Shown: positions 1 to 9,347 of the stretch, in pieces
Layout of the letters: every line of letters begins with the position of its first letter
Position numbering within the stretch: position 1 is the first letter of the stretch
Origin: Palsa-1248 sp963737835
Lineage (GTDB): Bacteria; Gemmatimonadota; Gemmatimonadetes; Gemmatimonadales; Gemmatimonadaceae
Reading direction: 5' to 3'
Length of the DNA stretch: 64,000 nt
Assembly (NCBI GenBank): GCA_963737835.1
Contig: CAVTUH010000001.1
Coordinates: 3,224,001-3,288,000 of the forward strand
Translations under genes and position numbers: made by a program
Notes under the pieces: generated by a model
What the model was told of the DNA's origin: nothing
Databases searched by the model: none
What the model saw: the letters and a program-made list of their open reading frames with translations, nothing else

Positions 1-1199
1 TGCACGTCAGCAAACGACCGCGTGCCCTCGATCACCTCGGGGTTGAGCCACTTGATCAGGAAGCGCATCGTTCCGTCGCACCCGCCAGGGAATGACATTC
101 CCGGTTCATCCGCCAGTTTGCGGCCGACAGGGAGCTCAAACTCCGATGCCGTTTTCGACAAGCCCTGGAACCCCGGGAAATACGCTCGGAAGTACCAGGG
201 CACGTAAGCCGAGAGCGCGTCGGCACCGAGACCGGCGCCAGATGCGAGAAACGGATCGACGTACCGAGCCACCTCGGGGTTGAGCTTGCGGACCTTAGTG
301 AGGTAGTCCTCATACGTCATGGTGTCGAGCCACCGCTCGAGCGCCGCGTTGTCGCCATTGAACGGCTGGGCCGGTTCTTCCCGCCAGCGCATCATGTCGC
401 GCTTGACCTCGGCCGAGTATGGCGTGCCTTCGAGCCTGCGCCCCCACATGTTGCTCACCCAGTGCGGCTGCGGGTTATCGAAGAAGAACCCGTAGTTTTC
501 GCTGACATCCTGGGCGTAGTACATGTAGTTGTCTCGCGGTATATCCATTCGCCGCCGGCTCGGTGACAGCTGCGCGAACTCGACTTCCGGCTGACCTCCC
601 GGCGGTGCGATGTCCGCCCACATGTCGCCGTACCACCCGCTGAGTCTAGCCTTTCCCGGGAACCCGCACTGGTTCGCGCCCTGGGGACCTATGAGGCGCT
701 GCCCCCTCACGATGAACTCATTGCGCTTCGCCTCACCCCCGATGAGCGGATGATTATCCAGAATGAGACAGGGCCGGTGCCGCTTCGTTTCCCTGACGTA
801 CGTGTAAGCCGCGATCACCCCAGCGAACCCTCCGCCAGCAATCACGAGATCGTACGTTTCGCCCGTCGGCGTCGCATTGGCGATGGCCTGTTCGTACGTG
901 TTGTCGCGGATTCCATGGCCGGCGTTGACGACCTCCCACGTGTTACCGTTCGACCGGGCATAGTCGCCAACGCCTCCGTAGCCGGTCCAGTCCGATGCCT
1001 GATCGGGTGGCATCAATGGCAACTGGGGACGTGTCTTGAGCAGTCCTGGCGCTACGGCAGTGAGCAGCGCCGCGCCGGTCCCGAGCGCAACCGTCCCCAC
1101 AAAATCGCGCCGCGTGATGTCGGCGTCCATGCCGAGCGCCCGTTCCTCGGCAGTCAAGTTGGTATTGGTCGCGTCAGACTCTCTCGACGAATCTGTCAT
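1..1199 (-). CDS. TAT-exported SpdH-like FAD-dependent oxidoreductase, 3' end cut by the window edge
   Basis: This minus-strand gene starts at ATG 1199, with AGGAG seven bases upstream, and stays open to base 1, so about 400 residues are visible and the C-terminus lies outside the window. The N-terminus carries a twin-arginine signal (ITRRDF) followed by an Ala/Leu-rich stretch. A Rossmann dinucleotide site, VIAGGGFAGVIAA, follows near residue 110, as in flavin amine oxidase/spermidine dehydrogenase-like proteins. It closely resembles the 658-residue protein at 2068-4044 over its whole visible length, including the stretches YGGVGDYARSNGNTW and GPQG.NQ, so the two are tandem paralogues. The oxidised substrate is unknown; a periplasmic amine or alcohol oxidation is an inference from the family. 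Confidence 0.85.
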   Translation of the reverse strand, partial: MTDSSRESDATNTNLTAEERALGMDADITRRDFVGTVALGTGAALLTAVAPGLLKTRPQLPLMPPDQASDWTGYGGVGDYARSNGNTWEVVNAGHGIRDNTYEQAIANATPTGETYDLVIAGGGFAGVIAAYTYVRETKRHRPCLILDNHPLIGGEAKRNEFIVRGQRLIGPQGANQCGFPGKARLSGWYGDMWADIAPPGGQPEVEFAQLSPSRRRMDIPRDNYMYYAQDVSENYGFFFDNPQPHWVSNMWGRRLEGTPYSAEVKRDMMRWREEPAQPFNGDNAALERWLDTMTYEDYLTKVRKLNPEVARYVDPFLASGAGLGADALSAYVPWYFRAYFPGFQGLSKTASEFELPVGRKLADEPGMSFPGGCDGTMRFLIKWLNPEVIEGTRSFADV

Positions 1200-1403
1200 C
1201 GTTGCTCCTGTAAAGGCTGGATATTCTGGGCCGTCCTCGTCCAGTCCACGGACGAACCTCGCGTCTTCCTTCCCCGCTTTCGTGCACGGTCATCATAGGT
1301 CGTGTTGGCACGCGTGCAGTGCAGTGCCCGAAACGTGGCACTCTGAGGCTGCGCACACCAAAAGTGGTACCTGCACAGCAGGTGTCGCGACGCCTTGGGC
1401 CCC

Positions 1404-1856
1404 TCACGGTTCCACCGCCCACTCACAGCCGTCCCCCGAGCACGTCAGCGCGACGAATACCTCTGAGCGGATCAGCCAGCCGTCGGCACGCTTGACCCAT
1501 TGCGCCGAGTAGCGCCCAGCAATCACGACCGGGCCAGCATCGTTGCTCAAGCGTCCGGCCCATGTCCCGGTCTCGAACGCGAGAGGCCAGGACGCACTGA
1601 CCTCAATGTCACTGGGCTCGCGTCGGTAGACCACGGCGGTGTTCGACTGGATATCAAATTCCATCAGGCGGCGGCATGCAGCTCGTCCCGTGAAGAGTTG
1701 CCCTAGTCCGCGACGGATCGATATGTCGTCGGTCCAGAACGCGGTCACACGATCAATGTCGCGCGCCCCAATAGCCGTGTCTTGCTGAGCGCGCACGGCT
1801 CGAATGACGGCTACCTCGCGCGCCGCGACGGTGGATGCTCCTTGGACCATCATCAC
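1404..1856 (-). CDS. NTF2-like/SnoaL-fold protein (DUF4440 type)
   Basis: The protein is about 150 residues, the usual size of the NTF2-like cone fold. The N-terminal helix pattern IRAVRAQQDTAIGARDIDR followed by VTAFWTDDISI is typical of DUF4440/SnoaL-like proteins, and the C-terminal strands (RYSAQWVKRADGWLIRSEVF) match their closing sheet. GTG 1856, ATG 1853 and ATG 1850 are adjacent possible starts. It lies between the two FAD oxidoreductase paralogues on the same strand, so it may act on, or protect against, products of that pathway. No catalytic residue can be assigned. Confidence 0.75.
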   Translation of the reverse strand: MMMVQGASTVAAREVAVIRAVRAQQDTAIGARDIDRVTAFWTDDISIRRGLGQLFTGRAACRRLMEFDIQSNTAVVYRREPSDIEVSASWPLAFETGTWAGRLSNDAGPVVIAGRYSAQWVKRADGWLIRSEVFVALTCSGDGCEWAVEP

Positions 1857-1918
1857 TCACTGACGTTCGGCCAACAACCGGACAGTGCCTTCGCCCGTTT
1901 CCCTTACCATCGCGCCTC

Positions 1919-2020
1919 CTACAGCAGCGCGACCATGCGTTCCACTGCCGCTTTGCCTTCCTCCGCGGCCGCCCCCAGGGGCGCATCAGGGTCGATCGAT
2001 CGTCTGTCTGGATCTGACAT
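1919..2020 (-). pseudogene. Short relic matching the C-terminus of the FAD oxidoreductases
   Basis: This is an open frame of 33 codons. Its last residues, AAAEEGKAAVERMVALL, align with the C-terminal end of the neighbouring 658-residue oxidoreductase (VAAAQEGKRAAEQILTMM). It sits 47 bases after that gene's stop. It is best read as the tail of a third paralogue, left after recombination between tandem copies. A functional micro-protein is possible but unsupported. Confidence 0.45.
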
Positions 2021-2067
2021 CGTCCGCGCTCGCTGTGAGTCCCGCCCGCTCGTTGAGTCGCGGGATG

Positions 2068-4044
2068 CTACATCATGGTCAGGATCTGTTCTGCCGCGCG
2101 CTTGCCTTCCTGTGCCGCCGCGACCCAGTTCTGATTTCCAGAGAGCTCGGAGTGCGCAAAGGTCAGGTTGCCGAGGGGCCGACGCAACACATCGCTCGGC
2201 GTGGGCTTCCCATCACGTCCGTAGAAGAAGCCCGGTCCAACCGTCGCGATCGCGTGGCCCCACCGATTGAGTACGACGCCGGCAATGTCGCGAGCTGGAT
2301 CGAAGCCGGCGCCGCCAAAAAGCTTCGCCATCTGCTGTCGGATCCGCAGCTCATACTCCCGGTAGGTCGTCGCGAACAGCTTCTGCCGTGCGGCGTTGCC
2401 CTGATCAACCAGCGAGAGCCCGTATTGATTGAGGGGCACATACATCGTGAACACCGTCGGCCGATCGGGATCCATGGACGGGCGATAGTCGCCGATATAC
2501 ATGGGCGCTCGAATATTGCCCTCGCAACCGAACCCGCTCTGCCACCAACAACAGGTGAAACCCAGCCGATACAGTGGCCGCCAGTCGTTGAGCGCAACGT
2601 TTACTACGAGGATCGGTGCCCGAGGGAAGTTGTCCATCGCCGCCCGGTACTCCGCCGGCAGATGCTGAACGGCATACTTGGCCGTCCAACTCGCACCCGC
2701 CCAGATCACGTTCCGCGCTCGCACGGAGAAGAGGCGCCCGTCCTTCACGTACGTGATGGTCGCCGGCTCGTTCTTGTTGTCCGGATCATGCACAGCGCGG
2801 ACGACAGTGGCGCCGGCGCGCAGGCGGCAGGGCGTGTTGGGACGATCCATTAGGTCGAAGCGGATGCGGCCGTTGTGGACCTCCGCATACGCGGCCGACC
2901 CCTCGATCGCGGCTGGGTTCACGGCTTTCACGAGAGCGCGCATGATCCCATCGTTCCCGCCTGGGAACGAGATCCCGGTGTCCTTGGACAACCAGCGTCC
3001 GGGCACTGCGTGTCGTTGCCGTCCGGGCAGCAGCCCGTCGAAACCAGGGAAGCCGTAGTGGAAGGGCACAAGTGCGCACAGCACATCCGCGCCGAGTCCC
3101 GCGCCTGATGCCAGAATGGGATCGATGAACCGTGCGACGCCGGGATCGAACCCGCGGAATTTCGTCAGGTACTCGTCGTACGTCATCGTGTCGAGCCACT
3201 TCTCGAGCGCCTGCAGATCGCCTTTGAACGCCAATGCCGGCTCATCATGCCATCGCACAAGATCGCGCTGGAGCTGGCCGGGCCATGGCGTCTCCTGAAG
3301 ATTCTTTCCCCAGGGGTTGCGCACCCAGTGCGGTTCCGGCGTATCGAAGAAATACCCTTCGTTGTCGCTGTGGTCGGCCCAGATGAGATAGTCGTAGTTG
3401 TCGCGCGGGAGATCCAACTGCCGCCGGCCTTGGGGCATCGTGCCAAACTCGAACTCGCTCGGCAGCCCAATGTCACGCCACATGTCACCGAGCCATCCGG
3501 TGCGAACCACGCCAGCCTGGTTCGAGCCCTGCGGCCCGATCAAGCGCTGACCTCTGACGAGGAACTCGTTGCGCTTGGCTTCGCCGCCTATGACGGGGTG
3601 GTTCTCCAGCAGCAGACACGAGCGCTGCCGCCGCGTCTCCTTCAAGAAGGTGTATGCCGCGACGACGCCGGAAAACCCACCTCCGACGATGACGAGCTCG
3701 TGCGTCTCGCCCGTGGGCTTGGCGTCGGCGATAGCGCGCTCATACGTGTTGTCCCGAATCCCGTGGCCGGCGTTCACGACGTCCCAGGTGTTGCCATTAG
3801 ACCGTGCGTAGTCACCAACGCCGCCGTACCCGGTCCACGGATGCCACGAGGGTTCGGGAGCGCCGTCAGCTAATCCGACCGCCAGCGCCTTCCGCCAAGC
3901 GGGAGCCGGGGTGCGCAAGAGCGCGGCGCCAGTTCCGAGAGCCACCGTGTTGAGGAAGTCACGCCTCGTAATCTCGCCCGCCAAGCCCAGTTCGCGTTCC
4001 TCTGGCGTGAGCGTCGCTGGATCCCGCTTGACATCATCACTCAC
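2068..4044 (-). CDS. TAT-exported SpdH-like FAD-dependent oxidoreductase
   Basis: The protein has 658 residues when started at GTG 4044, which has GGAGGGAGG eight bases upstream. An ATG at 4080 is in frame but would overlap the SusD stop. An N-terminal twin-arginine signal (ITRRDFLNTVAL) is followed by a mature protein with the FAD-binding VIVGGGFSGVVAAYTF near residue 118 and the second conserved stretch GGEAKRNEF. Length and motifs fit the spermidine dehydrogenase-like branch of flavin oxidoreductases. It is 26 bases downstream of the SusD gene and is probably co-transcribed with it, suggesting that a compound imported by SusCD is oxidised in the periplasm. The substrate is unknown. Confidence 0.85.
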   Translation of the reverse strand: MSDDVKRDPATLTPEERELGLAGEITRRDFLNTVALGTGAALLRTPAPAWRKALAVGLADGAPEPSWHPWTGYGGVGDYARSNGNTWDVVNAGHGIRDNTYERAIADAKPTGETHELVIVGGGFSGVVAAYTFLKETRRQRSCLLLENHPVIGGEAKRNEFLVRGQRLIGPQGSNQAGVVRTGWLGDMWRDIGLPSEFEFGTMPQGRRQLDLPRDNYDYLIWADHSDNEGYFFDTPEPHWVRNPWGKNLQETPWPGQLQRDLVRWHDEPALAFKGDLQALEKWLDTMTYDEYLTKFRGFDPGVARFIDPILASGAGLGADVLCALVPFHYGFPGFDGLLPGRQRHAVPGRWLSKDTGISFPGGNDGIMRALVKAVNPAAIEGSAAYAEVHNGRIRFDLMDRPNTPCRLRAGATVVRAVHDPDNKNEPATITYVKDGRLFSVRARNVIWAGASWTAKYAVQHLPAEYRAAMDNFPRAPILVVNVALNDWRPLYRLGFTCCWWQSGFGCEGNIRAPMYIGDYRPSMDPDRPTVFTMYVPLNQYGLSLVDQGNAARQKLFATTYREYELRIRQQMAKLFGGAGFDPARDIAGVVLNRWGHAIATVGPGFFYGRDGKPTPSDVLRRPLGNLTFAHSELSGNQNWVAAAQEGKRAAEQILTMM

Positions 4045-4070
4045 GGCGCCTCCCTCCAACCATGTGTTAC

Positions 4071-5582
4071 TTACTGACACGTCAGGTTGTACGACCCGTT
4101 CCGTCCCTCGATCTCCTGTTCTTCAACCGGCAGCACCGTCGTGTGCAGGTCTTTCGCACCCCAGGTGGTGTCCGCAACGGCCTCGAGGTTGTACATCCGG
4201 AGTGCAATCGTGCGGTCGCCGCTCCCCTCGAACACCAGTGATGGCCGCTGCTCTTTGAGCAGGAGGTTACGCACCGTCACGTAGTCGTTGCCTGCGACCG
4301 GCGCCAAGCCACCAACCGACGTCCGCACATCATTGATGTACGTGAGCGCATTGGCCAGGTTGCCCAGCCCCAATTGCGCCTGGGCGCGCCAGAGCACCAG
4401 CGTCTCGTTCCGAATGATCGGGATCGGTGCGTTGGTCGTTGCATAGAAGTCGAACAGATCACCTGATGCGAGGTAATTGTACGTCGGCAGCTCGATCTGG
4501 TATGGATTCGCCTGGAACTTGGCCTTCCAGCGCAAGTCGTTGAGCGTGTCGACGTCGGCCACGTACGTCTTGAGGACCGTGTAGAAGCCGATCTGTTGGT
4601 TGATTGGATTGACGAGGTCGCCCGATTGCGAGCTGAAATCCCAATAGACGCCGTTCGGATCAGTGAAGTTCCCTTGTGACGCAGGCGCGAGGGCGCCGGG
4701 ATTGAACAGCGCCGAGGCGGCGATGGCACTGTCAGCCCGAGTCAGCGCATTCACATCAGGCGAGCCCGGAGTCGTCGGCGTGGGGTGTGTGGCTGGGGAG
4801 TTCCGCGCGATGGCGTAGGCGAGCTCGACGCCCGCCTTGCCCGCCAACGCCCTATTTAACGAAGCAAAGGACCCCGCAGTTGTGCTTGGACCGGCGGTTG
4901 CGCCGACAGCAGCGAATCCTGCCGGCACCCGAATCGGGAGAGGAATGGGGCCCGCGGCGTCGAGGCTCGCATTCGCCGTGTCCAGCAAGGCGACAATCCG
5001 CGCCCATACATCCTTGTTGCAATACACCGGGCCGGGAGAGGCGCCACTGGGATAGATCGGGATGCCGAGCGTGTCGCGGGTCTCGGCGACGAGCATGAGG
5101 TTGATGGCTTCGAGCGTCTGCGCGATTCCGACGATCGCCGCCGCTTGGGCCGTGCTGTACGCTGGCGACGTATTCGGCACCGTCGCGATGACCGTGAGCG
5201 CCTCACCCACATCGCGATATTCGTTGTCCCAGACGCCATCGGACGCGGCGGGAATCGGCGTGAGGCCGGTATAAAAAGTCAGAATCTGAGGGTCGCCATT
5301 CGACATCTGTACTGCGTCGCGGGCGAAACCGCCCATATACTGCACATACCCACCAATGTCATTGCGGGAAAATGCGAACAGCCCGCTGACGGCGTTTTGA
5401 ATGCCATCGGGCGTGTTCGGCACGGACGTTGGTGCGTCGAAGTATGGCACGTTCGAGTCTTTGCACGCCTCGCTTGCGGTCACGGCCACGGCTGCCACAA
5501 TGGGCAACCACCAGCGTCGACCACTCCTGGCACTGACCAATGCGCGAGCCGCTCCGGCCGCGGCAGTCATCTTGGCAACCAT
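4071..5582 (-). CDS. SusD/RagB-family outer-membrane substrate-binding lipoprotein
   Basis: SusD-like proteins sit on the outer face of the outer membrane and form the lid of a SusC TonB-dependent transporter. Starting at ATG 5582 the product is 503 residues. A basic, hydrophobic signal (RRWWLPIVAAVAVTA) ends at a lipobox-like SEAC, and the mature protein begins CKDSNVPYF. Helical TPR-like segments such as AQAAAIVGIAQTLEAINLML and the C-terminal LVFEGSGDRTIALRMYNL are typical of SusD. The ATG lies one base after the SusC stop, so the two genes are translationally coupled. Confidence 0.9.
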   Translation of the reverse strand: MVAKMTAAAGAARALVSARSGRRWWLPIVAAVAVTASEACKDSNVPYFDAPTSVPNTPDGIQNAVSGLFAFSRNDIGGYVQYMGGFARDAVQMSNGDPQILTFYTGLTPIPAASDGVWDNEYRDVGEALTVIATVPNTSPAYSTAQAAAIVGIAQTLEAINLMLVAETRDTLGIPIYPSGASPGPVYCNKDVWARIVALLDTANASLDAAGPIPLPIRVPAGFAAVGATAGPSTTAGSFASLNRALAGKAGVELAYAIARNSPATHPTPTTPGSPDVNALTRADSAIAASALFNPGALAPASQGNFTDPNGVYWDFSSQSGDLVNPINQQIGFYTVLKTYVADVDTLNDLRWKAKFQANPYQIELPTYNYLASGDLFDFYATTNAPIPIIRNETLVLWRAQAQLGLGNLANALTYINDVRTSVGGLAPVAGNDYVTVRNLLLKEQRPSLVFEGSGDRTIALRMYNLEAVADTTWGAKDLHTTVLPVEEQEIEGRNGSYNLTCQ

Positions 5583-5583
5583 G

Positions 5584-8583
5584 TCACAGGCCCAGGTCAA
5601 GGGAGAGGAAGAAGCTGCGTGAGGGCGGATAGGGCCAGACATCGTAGTTGGTCGTGATGTTCTGGCTGCCGAAGTCACTGACCTCGGGGTCGAGGCCGGT
5701 ATACGGGAACCACATCAGCAGATTGCGGCCCGTGAAGGCCAAGCGCGCAGATGTGAACCGACCCCCTGGCAGGCGTGTGACCCAGCTTGTAGGGAGCATG
5801 TAGCTCAGCGTCAACTCGCGCAGCTTGACGAACGTACCGGGTTCGAGGTAGGGCAGAATGTTACCGTTGTCGAAGGCAGTCGCGCGCGTTTGCTCCGCGG
5901 CGACGTTCTGGAGCAAGTCAGGCCCGAAGTCGAACAGGAAGTTCGTGATGTTGGTGACCGTGCTGCCGCGCTTCCAGTCGAGCAATCCGTAGAGGCGGAA
6001 GTTCTTGAACGTGAACTCCTGACTGAAGCTCGCCAGGAAGGACGGTTGGTAGTCTCCGTACTGGACGGGCAGCCCGTTCGCGCCCGTCAGCCCCGGATTG
6101 ACCAGTTCCGACACCGACCGGCCCGGCTGGATGTATGCGGTGCCGAAGATTCCGCCAAACGTGTTCCCCGTTTCGAACGGTGTGACCGGTATCGAATTGA
6201 CCACGCTGTAGTTGCGATAGAACGTCGCACCGGCGACCCAGGTAAATCCGTTGCGCAGCTGCAAGGGCGTTGCAGTGAGGGAGAGCTCGATTCCCTGATT
6301 TGTGAACTCTCCTCCGTTGAACCACTGCGAGTTGTAGAAGAGCGAGGGCGCAACAGAAGCCTGGAGCAGCAAGTCCTGAATGCGCTTCTGGTAGAGCGTC
6401 ACCGACAGCTGGGCGCGCGAGTGGAACAGCGTCGCGTCGATTCCCGTCTCGATCTCGGTCTCCGCCTCCGGGCGAATCAACGAGTCCCCGACAAGGGTGT
6501 TGGGCGAGATGCCGTTTCCGCCGGAGACGAGCTCCGTGTTGAAGGGCGTGTACTTCACTCCATAATTCGGTTGCGTCCCGGCTTGGCCGTAGGCGGCGCG
6601 GACCTTGATCTCGTCCACCAGCGAGCTGAATTGCGGCAGTCGGTACGATCCCGACAACCGGGGATAGAAATAGAACTTGCCGATGTCGCCAGCGTTCGTC
6701 GTTCGCTCGGCCGTGACGCCGCCGGTGAGTGCAAGGCGCGCATTGAGCAGCAGCAGCTGCTCCTGGCCGTACATGGATTGGTCGAGCGCCTCATTTCTAT
6801 TGTAGTACACGGTCGTCACCGTGCCGGCTGTCGGCGTGTTGACGCCCGCGAGGAGGTTCTGCGCGACGATATCGGGCGCGTTGTCGCTCCGGCGTTCGCG
6901 GACGAAGCCGATCGAAGTGGTCGCGTCTCCGATCGATGGGACCGTGTAGGTATGAATGAGATTGAGGGAGTAGTTGAAGTAATTCGTCTGGTCCATCTGC
7001 AGCGTCGATGTGCCGGGGAGACCGGTCGCGATCTGCTGCTGGAACTGGAGGTCGGGCGGTGCATAGTTCTGGTCGCGCTGCGCCGTTTGGTCCGCGCCGC
7101 CGATCGCCCGGAACTTGAGACTTTGGTGTTCGGCAGTGAAAATCGACCAGTCGATTGACCCACCGCCGATGATCCTGGTGATCTCCTCCGGAGTCTGGAT
7201 CTCCGCCTGGTCGGCAAACGGGTTGGCCTGCCCGTACGGATTGAACGCCCAGCTGCCGTCGGCGTTCTGGTGATTCAGATCCACGAACTGCGGCGTGTAC
7301 GAGAGGAAACCGTACGGGCTGGCGCCGGTGTTGTCGTTGCTCGTCAGGCCGCGGCGCGTAAGGGAGTGTGCATAGTAGAGATTGGCCGACACTGAGAGCG
7401 TGCGCGTAAACTGCTGCGTGACGTTCGACCTGATCCCTTGCTTGTTGTAGCCGGTGTTGAGCAGGGTCCCGTTGTCGTACTTCGAAAGGCCGGACAGAAA
7501 ATACTCGGTACCGCCTTGGGTACCACTGACGCTGACGTCTGCTTCGTACGAGGCCTGGCCGTTGCCGAAGAGTTGGTTCTGGTAGTCTTGCGGGCCGCCA
7601 TAGTACTGATTGACGAGGGCGGGATTCGATCCGACCTGGGATGCCCAGGCTTGGGCGCTGGCGAGCGTCGGGAAAGTTCGGACAGCCATTGTGTTGGCGT
7701 CGCTGAAGTGCCCAAACTTTCCAGAGATGTCCCACTTTGGCTTCCCCGCGGTGCCCCTCTTGGTCGTGATGACGATCACGCCCGAGGAGGCCTTCGAACC
7801 GTAGATGGCCGAAGCGGATGCGCCTTTGAGCACCTCGATACTCTCGATATCATCAGGATTGATGTCCGCGATGCGATTGGAGGAGGCGTCCTGATTGCTT
7901 GGTCCGTAGAGCGACCCGCCGACGCTGCCCGAACCAATGCCGGTGATGCCATTGAGTCCGCTATCGATCGTCTCGTTATTGACCAAGACGCCGTCGACGA
8001 CGTAGAGAGGGGCGGCGTTGGCGTTGATCGAGGTAATCCCACGGATCTGCACCTGCAGGCCCCCGCCTGGCGCGCCTCCGTTGATCTGCGAGATTTCGGC
8101 TCCGGGGATCTTGCCCTGCACCGAGTTTTCGACCGTCGGTGCCGGCACTTGATTCAGCTGGTCGGCGTTGACCACGGCTACGGCATTCGCTGCGCTCAGC
8201 GATGAGACGGTCGTCGCGACTCCGGTGACCACCTCCTGCTCCAGTCGGAGGACATCGCGCTGGAGCGTAATGGTGTACTCCGTCCGTCCAACGACCAGCG
8301 GCACTGTCTGTGCGAGGTAGCCAATGCGACGCACCGTCATGGACTTGGCGTCGGGGGGTAGGCGGAAGCTGAACGTGCCGCTGTCGGTGGTTGTAATGCC
8401 GATCGTGGTGCCGGTGACCAGCACCGCCGCGAGGGGTACCGGTCGATGCTCCTGGGCGTCGACCACACGGCCCGTAATGCGCTCCCCTTGGGCGTAGGCG
8501 GCTTTGGCCAAACCGAGCGCCGTTAACAGCATGGCGCCGGTCCACAGCGCATGACGCAGTATTCGGTTGACATTACTGGCCAC
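5584..8583 (-). CDS. SusC/RagA-family TonB-linked outer-membrane receptor
   Basis: The predicted product is 999 residues from GTG 8583, preceded by GGAGGACC. A signal peptide ending AAYAQG is followed by a carboxypeptidase-regulatory-like domain (about residues 35-115, GRVVDAQEHRPVPLAAVLVT), then the plug domain. The plug carries the SusC signature stretches PLYVVDGVLV and IESIEVLKGASASAIYGSKA. The remainder is beta-barrel ending in FFLSLDLGL with a terminal hydrophobic residue. With the coupled SusD it should import a ligand in a TonB-dependent way. No glycoside hydrolase lies nearby, so the ligand is probably not a classical polysaccharide. A strong promoter lies about 250 bases upstream. 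Confidence 0.92.
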   Translation of the reverse strand: MASNVNRILRHALWTGAMLLTALGLAKAAYAQGERITGRVVDAQEHRPVPLAAVLVTGTTIGITTTDSGTFSFRLPPDAKSMTVRRIGYLAQTVPLVVGRTEYTITLQRDVLRLEQEVVTGVATTVSSLSAANAVAVVNADQLNQVPAPTVENSVQGKIPGAEISQINGGAPGGGLQVQIRGITSINANAAPLYVVDGVLVNNETIDSGLNGITGIGSGSVGGSLYGPSNQDASSNRIADINPDDIESIEVLKGASASAIYGSKASSGVIVITTKRGTAGKPKWDISGKFGHFSDANTMAVRTFPTLASAQAWASQVGSNPALVNQYYGGPQDYQNQLFGNGQASYEADVSVSGTQGGTEYFLSGLSKYDNGTLLNTGYNKQGIRSNVTQQFTRTLSVSANLYYAHSLTRRGLTSNDNTGASPYGFLSYTPQFVDLNHQNADGSWAFNPYGQANPFADQAEIQTPEEITRIIGGGSIDWSIFTAEHQSLKFRAIGGADQTAQRDQNYAPPDLQFQQQIATGLPGTSTLQMDQTNYFNYSLNLIHTYTVPSIGDATTSIGFVRERRSDNAPDIVAQNLLAGVNTPTAGTVTTVYYNRNEALDQSMYGQEQLLLLNARLALTGGVTAERTTNAGDIGKFYFYPRLSGSYRLPQFSSLVDEIKVRAAYGQAGTQPNYGVKYTPFNTELVSGGNGISPNTLVGDSLIRPEAETEIETGIDATLFHSRAQLSVTLYQKRIQDLLLQASVAPSLFYNSQWFNGGEFTNQGIELSLTATPLQLRNGFTWVAGATFYRNYSVVNSIPVTPFETGNTFGGIFGTAYIQPGRSVSELVNPGLTGANGLPVQYGDYQPSFLASFSQEFTFKNFRLYGLLDWKRGSTVTNITNFLFDFGPDLLQNVAAEQTRATAFDNGNILPYLEPGTFVKLRELTLSYMLPTSWVTRLPGGRFTSARLAFTGRNLLMWFPYTGLDPEVSDFGSQNITTNYDVWPYPPSRSFFLSLDLGL

Positions 8584-8797
8584 GAGAGGTCCTCCTACGG
8601 CGAACGAAGTCGCAGGGGCGAGGGTGCGGTGCGTGTAAGCGCGGGGACAGGTAACGCGGGACCGACACAGCGCGACGGGTGAAGCGGGACGGCTGCGGCG
8701 GACAGCGGCTCGGCGTCCTTGTTTGAGGTCGCGGTCGGAAGTCGCGGCCTCGGGTCGCGTTTGCAGTTTGTTATGGTACGCAAACAAAACAACACTG

Positions 8798-8812
8798 TCC
8801 CATATAATGGGA
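8798..8812. promoter_or_regulatory. Inverted repeat in the SusC leader, possible operator
   Basis: TCCCAT-ATA-ATGGGA is a perfect six-base inverted repeat with a three-base centre. It lies about 25 bases downstream of the -10 box of the susC promoter, inside the predicted 5' leader. The position would suit a repressor site. No regulator gene is adjacent, so the binding protein is unknown. Confidence 0.4.
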
Positions 8813-8836
8813 ACGAGCCCCGCTTTGTGTTCTGCG

Positions 8837-8864
8837 AGTATACAGGTGGCGTTAGGGGTGTCAA
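8837..8864 (-). promoter_or_regulatory. Sigma-70-type promoter for the susCD-oxidoreductase operon
   Basis: On the minus strand TTGACA (8864-8859) and TATACT (8842-8837) are separated by 16 bases. Transcription would begin near 8830 and leave a leader of about 245 bases before the GTG of susC. This is the best promoter match seen in the window. Confidence 0.7.
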
Positions 8865-9347
8865 TAGTCAACGACGCGCGACGGATGGAGGCGTTGCGCC
8901 GACGCTCAGACGCCGCGCGAGAGCGTCCCCGCACGACGGAGCAGGCGCTCGAGTCACTTGGCGGGATTGAGCGGCGCGTCATGATTCCCATGCGCGCTGC
9001 ACCCGCCAACCGCCTTAGCCGTCTTTCAGCGCAGCAGCCGCATCGCGTGCCGCGGTACGAGCGCCCGGTACTGCCAGCCCGGCATTAGCGATGAGCGCGA
9101 CCCACACCAGCGCGATCGCGACCGTCAGCTGCGGCACTTGCAGCTGTAATGATTCTGGCACCCGCGGACCCACCAAGGGATGCGAAGGCTCAGTCCGGAT
9201 CCAGGCCAACGAGCGGTCGGACGTGGGCGGCTGCGATCGCCTAACGTACACCTTCCCCAAAGCCCTGGCTGCGCGGCTTGGGGATCGTCGACGACCGCAG
9301 ACTTGAGGTCGAAGCGCACGGTTGCCCTGCAACAAGGGGAGGAGTCC
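8865..9347. other. Intergenic stretch without a recognised gene
   Basis: Open frames here on both strands have low-complexity Arg/Pro/Ser composition and no family resemblance. The stretch separates the minus-strand susC promoter from the plus-strand SnoaL-like gene. I see no convincing promoter for that gene beyond its GGGGAGGAG ribosome-binding site. Confidence 0.5.

Noticed and set aside
1310..1350. AGTGCC/GGCACT hairpin between the NTF2-like gene and the first oxidoreductase, considered as a terminator
   Set aside because: The stem is only six pairs with an eight-base loop and no T-run on the transcribed strand.
1885..2853. Plus-strand frame of 322 codons
   Set aside because: It is the antisense shadow of the FAD oxidoreductase gene; no family resemblance and poor start.
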